A DNA stretch of 64,000 bases from Muribaculaceae bacterium. Lineage in GTDB: Bacteria; Bacteroidota; Bacteroidia; Bacteroidales; Muribaculaceae. Below the pieces are notes generated by a model, which saw nothing but the letters and a program-made list of their open reading frames with translations, was not told where the DNA came from and ran no database searches. The stretch is from positions 245,630-309,629 of the forward strand of contig JAFLTO010000001.1 in the NCBI GenBank assembly GCA_022510425.1. The letters are read 5' to 3'. A program made the position numbers and the translations under genes. Shown here piece after piece: positions 62,960 to 64,000 of the stretch. Position 1 is the first letter of the stretch, and each line of letters starts with the position of its first letter.

Positions 62960-63721
62960 ATGATTCATTGCAAATTCATTTCTTTTGATGCAGGCGAGGG
63001 AGACTGCCACATAATCCGACTTTTGGATGGAGATGCCTCATACACTATAATGGTGGACTGCGGAGAGAATGTCTCTGACCATTTTGCCGACGCCGGGAAA
63101 ATGATAGAACTTGGTAAAGGTGCTCAACGTGAGATAAATGACATCATGCTGACTCGTTATGCTTGTTATCTTACAGCACAAAATGGAGATCCTCGTAAGC
63201 CTCAAATAGCATTTGCCCAGAATTATTTTGCCGTTCAGACAAGGCGGGCTGAATTAGTGCAACAAATATTACTGGAATCTGAAAGAGTCCAGGCAAGGGC
63301 AAGATTAGCAGCTACTGAAAATACTCTTTCAGGTGTACTATATGAAAGAGGAGTCGATTCTAAAGGATTTGCGATAATAAGGGCGAAAGGAGATAAAGCT
63401 CTTTTCAGCCTTGATACTGCAATGATGAAAAGAAGAGTCGGTGCTCCGGAAAAGAGACCTCTTGCCGATTTTCTTTCAACTGTTGCTATCAATGCCAAAG
63501 CTTTAGCTGCAGGAATGACCTCTGTTAATGTCCAACATAAGGACCTTAGAGGTCAGGTTGGCATAGAAAAAGAGCATATCGATAATAACAGTGCCGTCCG
63601 AGATATGCTTCTTGATCGTGGTATCAGACCGGAAAATCTTCCCGGAGATGAAGATGTAAAAAAAGTAGAACGTCGCCTCAAAGCTGAAGAAAAGAAAATC
63701 TTACTTAAGAAAAAGAAATAA
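62960..63721 (+). CDS. Chimera: metallo-beta-lactamase-type N-terminus fused to DinD body
   Basis: The protein is 253 residues from the ATG at 62960. Its first ~36 residues ([20 protein letters not shown] and YTIMVDCGE) read like the opening strands of metallo-beta-lactamase-fold hydrolases, ending before any metal-binding HxHxDH motif. From about residue 37 the text switches to DNA-damage-inducible protein [50 protein letters not shown], and the C-terminal [20 protein letters not shown]. DinD is usually 270-290 residues with an N-terminal BRO/KilA-like part; that part is replaced here. The switch point is near 63065-63080. DinD in E. coli is SOS-induced and inhibits RecA filaments. Whether the hybrid is active is unknown; the long intact frame suggests recent formation or selection. 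Confidence 0.75.
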   Translation: MIHCKFISFDAGEGDCHIIRLLDGDASYTIMVDCGENVSDHFADAGKMIELGKGAQREINDIMLTRYACYLTAQNGDPRKPQIAFAQNYFAVQTRRAELVQQILLESERVQARARLAATENTLSGVLYERGVDSKGFAIIRAKGDKALFSLDTAMMKRRVGAPEKRPLADFLSTVAINAKALAAGMTSVNVQHKDLRGQVGIEKEHIDNNSAVRDMLLDRGIRPENLPGDEDVKKVERRLKAEEKKILLKKKK

Positions 63722-64000
63722 TTTTAATGAAATATTTCGAGAATTGGATTAAATAACAACTTGAGGAATAGAATAACTCATCATGAACCAATAAGTTTTG
63801 GGAATGGAACAAATAGGTATAAACTTTCCTGTTTCCACAAAACGGAAAGGAAACTTTCCAGTTTCCTTAAAACTTCTCCGGAAGCCCGTAGCCTTCCGTT
63901 CCTTCTATGTTGTAGTGCAAATTTTGAAGTAACTTTAACATTTATTTAACACCTTAGGGATCGCTATAAAAATTTTATAAGTAATTTTATCGCAGAAAGT
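63722..64000. other. Terminal gap, repeats only
   Basis: No supported gene. It contains two 30-base palindromic units, a CGGAAG/CTTCCG hairpin (63879-63898) and a weak promoter-like TAATTTTA (63982-63989) that may serve a gene beyond the window. Confidence 0.6.
63814..63873. repeat. Two tandem 30-base palindromic units
   Basis: The second unit (63844-63873) is identical to 52405-52434 over 30 bases and in the same orientation. The first (about 63814-63843) is degenerate in its left arm but keeps AAACTTTCC-T-GTTTCC and AAAAC at the same spacing. Confidence 0.8.

Noticed and set aside
63761..63949. 62-residue open frame near the window end
   Set aside because: It runs through two palindromic repeat units, resembles nothing and has no promoter; it is a chance frame.

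Overview
The window looks like Bacteroidales chromosome, probably Muribaculaceae or Prevotellaceae. The evidence is TAnnTTTG-type promoter boxes with weak ribosome binding sites, signal peptides ending in A-x-A-Q, Mfa/Fim type V pilin genes, a mreBCD-mrdA-rodA cluster in Bacteroidales order, and two pectinases with C-terminal sorting-domain-like tails. No rRNA, tRNA, insertion sequence or CRISPR array was found. The family-level placement is inference.

Region 1 (1-36401) is one large pectin and rhamnogalacturonan catabolic locus in four transcription blocks. (a) The minus-strand block 6958->1 holds DUF4861, kduD, an orphan PTS EIIC(galactitol-type) transporter, an exported KduI, a GltD-like oxidoreductase, kdgK and a truncated-by-window KDPG aldolase gene. 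(b) A single plus-strand gene (7105-10230) encodes a DUF4450-like protein. (c) The minus-strand block 14640->10234 encodes a CE12 acetylesterase, a stand-alone GH2 C-terminal module and a GH2 glycosidase. (d) The plus-strand block 14813-36401 holds uxaB, GH106, GH105, GH28, uxaC, an ExuT-type MFS carrier, PL11, GH43, CE8, uxaA, PL1 and two esterases. Together they form a full route. Esterases strip methyl and acetyl groups, PL1/PL11/GH28/GH105/GH106/GH2/GH43 cut the backbone and side chains, galacturonate flows through UxaC-UxaB-UxaA, and unsaturated uronate flows through KduI-KduD. Both branches meet at KDG, then KdgK and the aldolase. No SusC/SusD pair and no regulator is present in these 36 kb.

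Region 2 (36588-49892) is housekeeping: mreB-mreC-mreD-mrdA-rodA (cell shape), then a small helical protein, an acyltransferase, a nitrilase-family amidase, rlmH and an AlkD-like protein. On the opposite strand are metF and metH, separated by a gap full of short perfect hairpins.

Region 3 (50010-64000) is accessory: a GH95 glycosidase, a DUF6922-like small gene bracketed by repeats, then a minus-strand type V fimbrial locus (three Mfa1-like lipoprotein pilins and one Mfa2/FimB-like anchor). A three-gene cassette with a dGTPase in the middle sits between the first pilin and the anchor gene. The window closes with an apparent chimera that joins a metallo-beta-lactamase-type N-terminus to the body of DinD. 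Identical 30-nt palindromic repeat units lie at both ends of this 11 kb module.

The points most worth following are the exported KduI beside a PTS-less EIIC transporter, the dGTPase cassette inside the fimbrial locus, the MBL-DinD chimera, and the palindromic repeat families.
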